Below, piece after piece: positions 8,959 through 15,744 of a stretch of DNA of 64,000 nt. The DNA is from Nitrospirota bacterium (GTDB taxonomy: Bacteria; Nitrospirota; Nitrospiria; Nitrospirales; Nitrospiraceae): assembly GCA_018971525.1 (NCBI GenBank), contig JAGXAR010000003.1:1-64000 (forward strand). The letters run 5' to 3'. The notes beneath the pieces were generated by a model that saw only the letters and a list, made by a program, of their open reading frames with translations, did not search any database and was not told the origin of the DNA. The translations under genes were made by a program, and so were the position numbers. Numbering within the stretch: position 1 is the first letter of the stretch; every line of letters begins with the position of its first letter.

Positions 8959-9033
8959 TAGGTTGAGGACAAGGTTGAGGTCTAGCGGAAGAAAGAGGGG
9001 TTTCTTCCTAAACCTTAACCTCAACCTTAGCCT
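8959..9033. repeat. Inverted CTCAACC-word tract 2
   Basis: GGTTGAGGACAAGGTTGAGG is separated by a purine-rich loop from AACCTTAACCTCAACCTTAG. It shares both words and order with the tract at 4131-4200. It sits between the last membrane gene and the Memo-like gene. Confidence 0.7.
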
Positions 9034-9095
9034 GCAGCCAGCTGTTGCAGCTTCTTCTGTCGCTTGGTTACAATGGCGCTCCATTAAGGAGCCTC

Positions 9096-10343
9096 ATGAC
9101 TACTACAACCAGCACCACGAACGATCCCAAACAGCGCCCCGCTCTTCGCAACCTACAGTTCTCGCCGATCAAAGAAGGTGAGGAGCAGTACATGGTCCTC
9201 TGGGACCCCACGGGATTGAGCAAGGAAAAGCTCGTTCTGCCGCTCAACTATTTTTTCATCATCCAGCATTTCGACGGCGAGCATTCGCTGGCTGAAATCG
9301 GGGCGCTCTACCTCAAACGATTCGGTGAATTTCTCGTGCCCAGCAAGATAGATCAGCTGGTCTCCGACCTGGATGAGAAACTGTTTCTGGAGGGCGAGCG
9401 TGCCGAGGACGCTCGGCGGCTGGCGCGTGAAACCTATCGGCAGAGCCCGCTGCGCCGCGCGGCGTTTGCCGGGCGGGGGTACGAAGCAGACGGCGCGAAA
9501 CTGAAGAAACAGATCAACGGATTCTTTACGTCGAAAGAAGGACCGGACTTCAAGCCGTCGGAGCATGCGGGGAAAAAGATCAAAGGACTTGTCGCACCGA
9601 CCTACGACCTGAAACAAGCAGGGCCGATCTATGCCTGGGCCTATAAAGAACTGCAAGATGCGGAGCAGCCGGATCTGTTCGTCATCATCGGCACGGCCTC
9701 TGCCGGATTGGACCATGTCTTTGCCGTGACGGATAAGGATTTCGAGACGCCTCTCGGGGTCGTGTCCGCCGATCAACCGATTTTGAGTCAGCTCAAGGCC
9801 AAGCTTCCGGCCTTCTTTGAAGACGATCTCTGCCATCAAGCAGAGCAGGCTGTGGAGTTTCAGCTGCCGTTTCTTCAGGAGGTCGTGGGGAGCAAGAAGC
9901 CGTTCACCATCGTACCGATCTTGAGTTCCTTCTCCGCTGCGAGCCTGGGGGATCCGGCCGTTCGCCAATCGGTCGACCAGTTCTTGACCGGGCTTCGAGA
10001 GGTCCTCACGCAATCGGGAAGGGCCTACTGCATAGTCGCAGCGGGAGAACTGGCTCATTTGGGCATGCGATACGGAGACAAGGCGCCTCCGACGGACTTC
10101 TCCTTTCATCGCTGCATGCAGTTCGATCTGGAAATGTTGAAGCCGGTGGAGGAGCGACAGCCGGAAGAGTTCGCCAACTACATCAGGAAAGAGCAGGACC
10201 AGCGCCGGATTTCCGGCTTCTCACCCATCTATTCCTTGCTGCGGTTGATCGAGGCGGAGAGCGGGCAAGTGTTGCGCTACGACCGCGGGATCACCGACCA
10301 ATATAACTCGACCGTGACTTATGCGTCGATGGCATTCTTCTAG
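9096..10343 (+). CDS. PqqD-like plus Memo-fold protein with lost metal site
   Basis: The product has 415 aa. I chose the ATG at 9096 because AAGGAG precedes it by 6 bases. Residues 15-105 resemble a PqqD-type winged-helix domain (FIIQHFDGEHSLAEIGALYL). From about residue 118 the Memo fold is recognisable (RRAAFAGRGYEADGAKL, FETPLGVVSAD, VEFQLPFLQEV). The usual metal-binding histidines are replaced: PHAGY is PTYDL, the second His pair is TASAGL, and EHSLE is EQAVE. It is probably a non-catalytic relative of AmmeMemoRadiSam protein B; no radical-SAM or Amme partner is nearby. Confidence 0.82.
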   Translation: MTTTTSTTNDPKQRPALRNLQFSPIKEGEEQYMVLWDPTGLSKEKLVLPLNYFFIIQHFDGEHSLAEIGALYLKRFGEFLVPSKIDQLVSDLDEKLFLEGERAEDARRLARETYRQSPLRRAAFAGRGYEADGAKLKKQINGFFTSKEGPDFKPSEHAGKKIKGLVAPTYDLKQAGPIYAWAYKELQDAEQPDLFVIIGTASAGLDHVFAVTDKDFETPLGVVSADQPILSQLKAKLPAFFEDDLCHQAEQAVEFQLPFLQEVVGSKKPFTIVPILSSFSAASLGDPAVRQSVDQFLTGLREVLTQSGRAYCIVAAGELAHLGMRYGDKAPPTDFSFHRCMQFDLEMLKPVEERQPEEFANYIRKEQDQRRISGFSPIYSLLRLIEAESGQVLRYDRGITDQYNSTVTYASMAFF

Positions 10344-10347
10344 CTTC

Positions 10348-10469
10348 GGCTGCTGAAACAGACTCCCAGCTGCGTTCTCGCCTCGAACAGGTCCTCAACG
10401 TACCCGAGAGGGTACGCCTGCGGCCTGTTCTTCGGCTGCGGCCTTGCTGGATAGTCTGTTTGAGCAGCC
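10348..10469. repeat. Large palindromic (REP-like) element
   Basis: A 17-base left arm ends in GCTGAAACAGACT. The right arm AGTCTGTTTGAGC pairs with it except for one G.G mismatch. Inside is a smaller hairpin, GTACCCGAGAGGGTAC. The element starts 5 bases after the Memo-like stop, so it may also terminate that transcript. A related unit with the same mismatch is at 56275-56485. Confidence 0.8.
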
Positions 10470-10580
10470 TGACGGGATGCTCTTGAATTCCCCAACTTCG
10501 TTCTCGGTTCGTCACAATCCTCAACGTACCCTTGAGGGTACGCCTCCGGCCTCTTTGGATGACCTTTTTGAGCAGCCTGC
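10470..10580. repeat. Second, degenerate REP-like unit
   Basis: It follows the preceding palindrome directly. It repeats the words CCTCAACGTACCCTTGAGGG and GTACGCCTCCGGCC and ends in the same TTTTTGAGCAGCCTG right arm, but its left arm is degraded. The rest of the gap to 10808 holds no clear gene and is AT-richer than the surrounding DNA. Confidence 0.7.
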
Positions 10581-10808
10581 GGTTGCCCTGGGGATGATCC
10601 GTCAGGAGGTCGAGCTTACTATTATTGTCCCTTTCGAATTCGAGTGCTGCTCGGGGACCGTTTCTTAAGCTGCTGCGAACTAACAAACCGCAGGTCAGGC
10701 GTAGCATAAGGCTTCCACGCGCTTGCTCCATATTCGTATTTTACAATTTCGTTAAAATCCATCAAACTCTTCGCGTCACTGCAGCCATGCAAGTGGAGGT
10801 AGTCAAAC

Positions 10809-11195
10809 ATGCTTGGACTCTCGAAGAGATCGTTGGTCTGCTGGATTAACGTTATCCTATTGCTGATAATTGGTACGGTTTACGCACACGCGAAGAATCC
10901 AGGACCAAGTCTCGCTGACACCGTTCAAAATCCAAAGTCCAATGCCACCCAAGAAAATAAGCAGGCCGAAGAAGACAGGCGCGGAACCGAGAAGTCTCCT
11001 GTTGTCATAAAAGTACTCGCAACCCCTGAACTGCAAGTAACTACTAAGAAGAGCGCCGACGAACATCGTGATTACTCATCTTCCGAATGGTGGCTTGTTT
11101 ACGCCACGTTGATCTTGTGCACTGCCACCATTGGGCTTATGTTCTTCACCCTTAAATTGTGGGGGGGCTACAAAAAAGCTTGTGGAAGGAGCTAA
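10809..11195 (+). CDS. Membrane protein, N-terminal part of a frameshifted gene
   Basis: This frame gives 128 aa: a signal/anchor helix (residues 13-26), a polar linker, and a helix near 92-112 (WWLVYATLILCTATIGLMFF), after which the frame ends. The continuation is in another frame (11131-11670). Removing one base from the G7 run at about 11159-11165 would join TLKLWGATKKLVEGANN, the expected membrane-exit sequence of this common type of two-helix protein. The low G+C content suggests horizontal acquisition. It may be a pseudogene, a slippage-expressed gene or a sequencing error. Confidence 0.6.
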   Translation: MLGLSKRSLVCWINVILLLIIGTVYAHAKNPGPSLADTVQNPKSNATQENKQAEEDRRGTEKSPVVIKVLATPELQVTTKKSADEHRDYSSSEWWLVYATLILCTATIGLMFFTLKLWGGYKKACGRS

Positions 11196-11670
11196 CAATG
11201 CCGAGGCTGCGTATTTGTTGCCTCACATCACCCGCCATGATGGGTTTTTTGGGGATCTGGAATTGGTTCCAGGTGGGCGTCCTCGGTTTCGTTATGGGTT
11301 CAAAAATCACGGAAAGACCTTGGCCATTATTAGGCGATGGCGCGATTTCACCAGCGATACACTCCTGCCACAGCCTACTTTTGAAGAACCTTGGGAGAAA
11401 CGAGAGCCTCAATACATTCCAGTCGTCGGTAATGAGATGGCAGGAGAGTTGTGGACTCAAATTCCTAAAAGAATGACGGCGAACAGTGCTTTGGCGCATC
11501 TGAGTGATGGATACGGGTTGTATATTATTGGCGAGGTCGAATACGAAGATATTTTTGGTGTCGTGCGCGTTCAAGGCTATTGCCTCAAAATCATTTCGAT
11601 CGGAAAAAACTCCTGGCGATTCTGGCGGGACGGCGGCAGGGCTTATAACGAACGCCGTCTAAAAACTTAA
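11131..11670 (+). CDS. C-terminal part of the same frameshifted gene
   Basis: The real coding part in this frame begins around 11165 (ATKKLVEGANNAEAAYLL). The following 150 residues form a soluble beta-rich domain (FRYGFKNHGKTLAIIRRWRD, LYIIGEVEYEDIFGVVRVQG). This resembles the C-terminal domain of small membrane proteins often annotated only as hypothetical in integrated islands. The function is unknown. Together with 10809-11195 it makes one gene of about 286 codons. Confidence 0.6.
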   Translation: MGLCSSPLNCGGATKKLVEGANNAEAAYLLPHITRHDGFFGDLELVPGGRPRFRYGFKNHGKTLAIIRRWRDFTSDTLLPQPTFEEPWEKREPQYIPVVGNEMAGELWTQIPKRMTANSALAHLSDGYGLYIIGEVEYEDIFGVVRVQGYCLKIISIGKNSWRFWRDGGRAYNERRLKT

Positions 11671-11706
11671 AGCCAGCCAAACCTTATTGCTGTCCTGCAT
11701 CTTGAC

Positions 11707-11796
11707 CTGCTACCAGGACAGGACAAATCACCCCCATCAGCCCCCATTTCAGAAGCATCCGGGTTTGTGGTTTCTTGTGGGGTTAGGTTGTCTGAG
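11707..11796. repeat. 90-bp direct repeat, left copy
   Basis: It runs from CTGCTACCAGGACAGGACAA to GGGGTTAGGTTGTCTGAG and is matched by 12748-12837, which has the same length and about 80% identity. The two copies bracket the HEPN-like and zinc-ribbon genes. In this copy the upstream TGTCCTG forms an extra short hairpin with CAGGACA. Confidence 0.85.
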
Positions 11797-11878
11797 TGTG
11801 GATCAGCGGAATGTCAGGCGATTTTTATGAGTAGCAAATAAGAAAACCGCAGGTCATTGACCTGTATATGAGCCTATC

Positions 11879-12367
11879 CTAACCACAGGGACGTTTCGAT
11901 AGCGCCTGAGCCAGGAATCCCTCAAGTCGCGCGTCATTCAACTCTCTTGTAAGCATCCGTATGTCGGCAGAGAGACTTTTCAGCTCTGGCGTCGTTGGCA
12001 CGGGCTGCCAGCTGTGGTCAGTGCTTCTTCGGCGTGGTTCACCGTCGAGTTCTTTCGCCACCACGCTATGTACGTAGTCATTCCTCTTTTCGGTTGCCTG
12101 CCTGCAGCGTTCGACAATTGCTTCGAGCCTAAGTAGAGCTTGCCCTTCACCGAGTCTCTGCTTCGCCAACTTGCGGATGCGGTCCCGGAGCTTGGAAGAG
12201 CCAACATACGCCGTGGCACCTAACGCCTCGTTGACATCTAGATTTGCAAGTGTCTTTATCGTCATGCGAAGGATATGATTCAGGTGCTCGTGTCGTAAGG
12301 TAAGTTCGCCGAAGGCTGCGAGAAGCGCCTCGTCCTCGGGTACGTGGAACATCATCATTTTCTCCAT
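11879..12367 (-). CDS. HEPN-like domain protein (candidate)
   Basis: The product has 162 aa and is predicted nearly all helical. The start is backed by GGAGGCTC upstream of ATG on the minus strand. Residues 95-100 read RNDYVH, which fits the Rx4-6H (RNxxxH) motif of HEPN ribonuclease/toxin and defence proteins. It sits at the end of a long helix (RLEAIVERCRQATEKRNDYV), as in HEPN folds. It is convergent with nothing and divergent from the zinc-ribbon gene, between 90-bp repeats. HEPN membership is inference from one motif plus helical context. Confidence 0.6.
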   Translation of the reverse strand: MEKMMMFHVPEDEALLAAFGELTLRHEHLNHILRMTIKTLANLDVNEALGATAYVGSSKLRDRIRKLAKQRLGEGQALLRLEAIVERCRQATEKRNDYVHSVVAKELDGEPRRRSTDHSWQPVPTTPELKSLSADIRMLTRELNDARLEGFLAQALSKRPCG

Positions 12368-12520
12368 TGAGCCTCCTGGCCGTCGCCCTGGTGAGATAGC
12401 GTGGGCGGTTTATCGAACGCTTATACCAACATCGCAAATGTTCCGCCAATGGCATTGTAACGTAGCCCCCTCGCCCTGACGGTTGACTCATACGGCTACC
12501 CATAGTTAAGAAGGTGACCT

Positions 12521-12724
12521 ATGGAGACGGTGAACCGCTGTGTTCTTACCTGCCCGCGCTGCGGGACTCGCACAGAACAAGAAATGCCCGAGAACGCGTG
12601 TGTTGTCTTCTTTCAATGTCCATCGTGCAAAACTGTGCTACGTCCGCTGTCGGGTGACTGTTGTGTGTTCTGTTCTTACGGAAACGTTAAATGTCTTCCT
12701 GTTCAGCTTCAGACTGATCGCTGA
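12521..12724 (+). CDS. Small zinc-ribbon protein (GDCCVFCSYG family)
   Basis: The product has 67 aa. It has two Cys pairs, CPRC (about residues 11-14) and CPSC (33-36), followed by GDCCVFCSYGNVKC and PVQ. I know this GDCCVFCSYG ending from a conserved family of tiny proteins, often seen beside metal-resistance genes on mobile DNA. AAGGTGACCT precedes the ATG. It probably binds zinc or another metal. It is divergent from the HEPN-like gene and ends 23 bp before the right direct repeat. Confidence 0.8.
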   Translation: METVNRCVLTCPRCGTRTEQEMPENACVVFFQCPSCKTVLRPLSGDCCVFCSYGNVKCLPVQLQTDR

Positions 12725-12747
12725 TTTTAAGTCCGTCTGCTACCTCG

Positions 12748-12837
12748 CTGCTACCAGGACAGGACAAACAAGCCCCATCAGGCCCCATGTCGAGAGCATC
12801 CTGTGTTGTGGTTTCCTGTGGGGTTAGGTTGTCTGAG
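12748..12837. repeat. 90-bp direct repeat, right copy
   Basis: It has the same boundaries and length as 11707-11796, including GCTACCAGGACAGGACAAA at the start and GGGGTTAGGTTGTCTGAG at the end. Beyond it the sequence (12838-13089) holds no gene I can recognise. Confidence 0.85.
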
Positions 12838-13089
12838 GTAGGACTATCTGAAATTCGTAAACCGCTGGTCGAAACCTAGGGAAGTCAAATCTCAGGGTTC
12901 AAAGGGTACAATTCTGTGAGCCTAATTCCAGCGCTAGGTCCTTGAGAGGGGTGAATGTTCCGGCTGGCAGAGGAATGGTCGAAGACCCACTCCGAGGTGT
13001 GAGGTGAGTAAGTTTTCTCCCTCACATGAAAAGGCCTGCGGGATGATTTCCATTGCTCGCATCAAGCGACCGTCACCCATCTACTTGAT

Positions 13090-13160
13090 CCTTCCAAACT
13101 CGCTTAATTCTTTGATCGCAGGGTAGCCTGGTTGATCCTTGAGTGCGCGCGTCGAACGAG
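13090..13160. repeat. Dispersed intergenic repeat, copy C
   Basis: It contains AGCCTGGTTGATCCTTGAG and GTGCGCGCGTCGAACGAG, almost identical to 446-480. The upstream 30-40 bases are also related (CTTCCAAACTCGCTT versus CTTTCCAAGCTCGCTT). Confidence 0.78.
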
Positions 13161-13227
13161 GTTACAATTGCTGCTTCCAACCTTGCTCGTATCTCATTCT
13201 CTTGGAATGGCACCCGTGCTGGTCCCA

Positions 13228-13365
13228 ATGCGGCCGTCGAGCGAGGCCTTTCTGATTCTTTACCTTCTCCATAGGGAACAGGCAAACCGTCCTTCACTGC
13301 GCGCATCGAGCGACCACCGCTTTATCGTGGGGGCTCTGCGAGCAAGAAGGATGGTTGCCTGTTCC
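13228..13365. repeat. Dispersed intergenic repeat, copy D, with long hairpin
   Basis: It begins like copy B (GGCCGTCGAGCGAGGCC). Its second half, 13275-13365, is bounded by an inverted repeat: GGAACAGGCAAACCGTCC against GGATGGTTGCCTGTTCC. It encloses CACTGCGCGCATCGAGCGA and CTCTGCGAGCAAGAAGG. It ends at the stop of the cyclophilin gene and could terminate its transcription. Confidence 0.8.
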
Positions 13366-13369
13366 CTCT

Positions 13370-13891
13370 TCACTCTTTGACCGTCACAGTCATGGGAATT
13401 GGTTCAAGGGGATTGTCGCGGTCGTCTCGGGCGGCGGCAACGATCTTGTCCACCACATCCATTCCCCGAAAGACCTCGCCGAAGACGGTGTAGGTTCGGT
13501 CCAGCCCACTGTTGTCCGCGACACAGATATAGAACTGGGAGCCGTTATCGTTGGGGTCTCGCGTGCTGTTGGTCTCCCGTGGCACCTTGGCCATCGCGAG
13601 GGCGCCGCGCTTATTCGGTCGATCGCTGGTTTCTGGATTCAACCAGTAGCCAGGACTGCCCGTACCGTGCAAAGAACGTTCCGGGGTCTTGCTCATCGGA
13701 TCGCCGCCCTGAATGATGAATCCGGGAACGACGCGATGGAAGGTTGTTCCATCATAGAATCCCAACTTGGCGAGCTTAATAAAGTTTTCGACGTGACGCG
13801 GGGCGTCGTCCGGGTAGAACCGAATCTTGATCTCGCCGAACGGCGTCTTAATGGTTGCCCGCGGATCGATTTTTTGAAATTGCATGGTCAT
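13370..13891 (-). CDS. Peptidyl-prolyl cis-trans isomerase, cyclophilin type
   Basis: The product has 173 aa from the ATG at 13891; an upstream in-frame ATG (13936) adds 15 residues that do not look like family sequence. The cyclophilin core is clear: FHRVVPGFIIQGGDP holds the catalytic Arg, followed by NGSQFYICVADN and YTVFGEVFRGMDVVDKI. There is no signal peptide, so it is probably cytoplasmic. It catalyses proline isomerisation during folding. No strong ribosome binding site is seen. Confidence 0.93.
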   Translation of the reverse strand: MTMQFQKIDPRATIKTPFGEIKIRFYPDDAPRHVENFIKLAKLGFYDGTTFHRVVPGFIIQGGDPMSKTPERSLHGTGSPGYWLNPETSDRPNKRGALAMAKVPRETNSTRDPNDNGSQFYICVADNSGLDRTYTVFGEVFRGMDVVDKIVAAARDDRDNPLEPIPMTVTVKE

Positions 13892-13940
13892 AGGAGATGA
13901 ATGTAACAAGGGCGAGGGGCTGGAGGCAATGGGCAAACGG

Positions 13941-14052
13941 CGTGAGACGTGCCACGTCGGACGTGAAGGGTGAAACGTGAGACGTGAAACGTTTCAAGAG
14001 AGGGCTCAAGGGCTCGACGAGTTCCCCTGGTTCATACGTTTTACGTCTCACG
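13941..14052. repeat. Inverted CGTGAGACGT-word repeats
   Basis: CGTGAGACGT occurs at 13941 and 13976; ACGTCTCACG, its complement, is at 14043-14052, overlapping the MFS gene's stop. Variants (ACGTGAAACG) lie between. It is a likely terminator-like structure between two minus-strand genes. Confidence 0.7.
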
Positions 14053-15327
14053 ACACAATCCCTTGCCAGGGTCAATTTTAAGCCACATGAGTCCGCCCAC
14101 GATTGCCACGATTGCGGCAACGCCTAACGAGACCGGCCAGCCCCAGTGATGGGCTAGCCAGGGCGTCAGGGTCGGGGAAATCGCGCCGCCGAGATTGGCG
14201 CCGGTGTTCATGAGTCCTGACAACGTGCCTGCATGGGCTTTGGATAGGTCGGTCGTCGAGGCCCAGTAGGCGCCGACCGAAAAGTAGAGCCAGCCGGCGC
14301 CGAATGACAAACTGGTGATCGCCCAAAAAGGAGAATCGACGACACCACCTAACGCAATCGCTGAACCAGCCAGAACCATGCCGGTCAGGCCGGCTACAGC
14401 CCGTCCGGTTGTGAGCCCGTAACGGGCTGCGAGTCGATCAGTCATCCAGCCGCCCATGGGACAAAAGGCCAACATGGCCAGAAAAGGGGCTGACGCATAA
14501 ATTCCTCCGCGGAGCACATCGAATCCTCGGACATTGACGAGATAGAGGTAGAACCAGGACAGATAAACGTAGGCGACATAGCCGAGGCAACTGTAGCTGA
14601 TCACTAACCACCAGAGGGTGGGGGTCTGTCTGAATGCTCGCCAGGGCACGGCTGTGGTGGTGGCTGGTGGCGTTCGCTCGGTCATGGATTGTTCACCTGC
14701 ATTTACCCAGGGATGTTCGTGAGGATGGTTGCGCGACAGGAGCCACCAGAGGAGTCCCATTCCAATTCCGAGCAGGCTCGCGAGATAGAATACGGTCTGC
14801 CATCCCCAGTTCACCATCACCCAAGCGGCGATGGGCGGGGTCATGGCGGAACCTAGTCCGATGCCTCCGATCGCGATCCCGATGCCGAAGCCTCGAGCCT
14901 CGGCCGGGAACCAGTTGGTGACAGCACGGTTGAAGGCAGGCAGGGCCACGGCCTCTCCCATCCCCAGGCAGAACCGCACGAGCATCAACGCCCCGACAAT
15001 CCCGACCAGGCTCGCGAACGAGGATGCGGCTACCATGGCCGTCAACGCCGTGCAGATCGACCACCAGAGGAGCGCAATGGTGAGCACCACTCGGGCTCCC
15101 CAGCGATCGGCCAGCCATCCACCCGGAATTTGAAACAGGGCATAGCCGACGACGAAGGCTGAGAAGACCCAGCCCATCTGTTGATCGGTAATCCCATAGG
15201 CCGGCATCATCTGACGCGCGGTCACAGAAATATTGACGCGGTCGATATACGTCACGACGCTGATGAAAAAGAGCAAGGCGAGGATGAGCCAGCGTATCCG
15301 TGAGGGGCGAGTCGTCGTGTTTTTCAC
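14041..15327 (-). CDS. MFS transporter, anion:cation symporter type
   Basis: The product has 428 aa with about 12 membrane helices. The first-helix signature TYIDRVNISVTARQM and the following GWLADRWGAR loop (MFS motif A variant) fit the ACS family (hexuronate, glucarate, phthalate transporters). GMGEAVALPAFNRAVTNWFP matches the family's helix 4-5 region. The substrate is probably an organic anion and cannot be fixed from sequence. No catabolic gene is next to it. Confidence 0.88.
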   Translation of the reverse strand: MKNTTTRPSRIRWLILALLFFISVVTYIDRVNISVTARQMMPAYGITDQQMGWVFSAFVVGYALFQIPGGWLADRWGARVVLTIALLWWSICTALTAMVAASSFASLVGIVGALMLVRFCLGMGEAVALPAFNRAVTNWFPAEARGFGIGIAIGGIGLGSAMTPPIAAWVMVNWGWQTVFYLASLLGIGMGLLWWLLSRNHPHEHPWVNAGEQSMTERTPPATTTAVPWRAFRQTPTLWWLVISYSCLGYVAYVYLSWFYLYLVNVRGFDVLRGGIYASAPFLAMLAFCPMGGWMTDRLAARYGLTTGRAVAGLTGMVLAGSAIALGGVVDSPFWAITSLSFGAGWLYFSVGAYWASTTDLSKAHAGTLSGLMNTGANLGGAISPTLTPWLAHHWGWPVSLGVAAIVAIVGGLMWLKIDPGKGLCRET

Positions 15328-15744
15328 AAGGTTGGGTCGTGCGGTCTGTCCACCGGGATGCCGGTGCCGGATTATAACGACTCCCGGCTCGCGTCACTAG
15401 TAGCAGGATACTGAAAAGGCAGGAGAGAAGAGCGTATGGCGTATACCTGATGGCTCGGAAGAAGCACGGTCTGTCGTAAAAGGAGTCGTCCATTGGATTC
15501 GGCAGTTCTACCCTGACTCCTAGCCATAAGCCACACGGCATCTGCTCGTTTCTTCTGACGAGATAGGAGTGATGAGGATGAACGTTTTCAACGATGGAGT
15601 GTAGCGTGCGTTTCCTGCTTCGAGGCGAGAATTCCCTGTCATCACGCAGACTTAGTAGATTTCACGCAGGTGATTCGGTAAGATGAGATACGCACGGTAA
15701 TGATGCGGTTTACCCACCTGGCCTAGTCGATTCAGGGAGCAGGA
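15328..15744. other. Intergenic region between divergent genes
   Basis: This 417-bp region separates the MFS gene (minus) from the AsmA-like gene (plus), so promoters for both must lie here. A short palindrome GCCGGTGCCGG is near 15361. AGGGAGCAGGA marks the GTG start at 15745. I see no other structure or gene. Confidence 0.5.

Noticed and set aside
12720-12758. tRNA-Leu-like fragment on the minus strand (TAGCAGACGGACTTAAAATC)
   Set aside because: Only the D-loop/anticodon part resembles tRNA; the anticodon stem does not close and no acceptor or T arm is found. It could be a relic attachment site but is not a tRNA gene.
11707-12837. Integron attC sites
   Set aside because: GTTAGGT matches the GTTRRRY core, but no pairing RYYYAAC partner or L-box symmetry was found, and the genes between are in opposite orientations.
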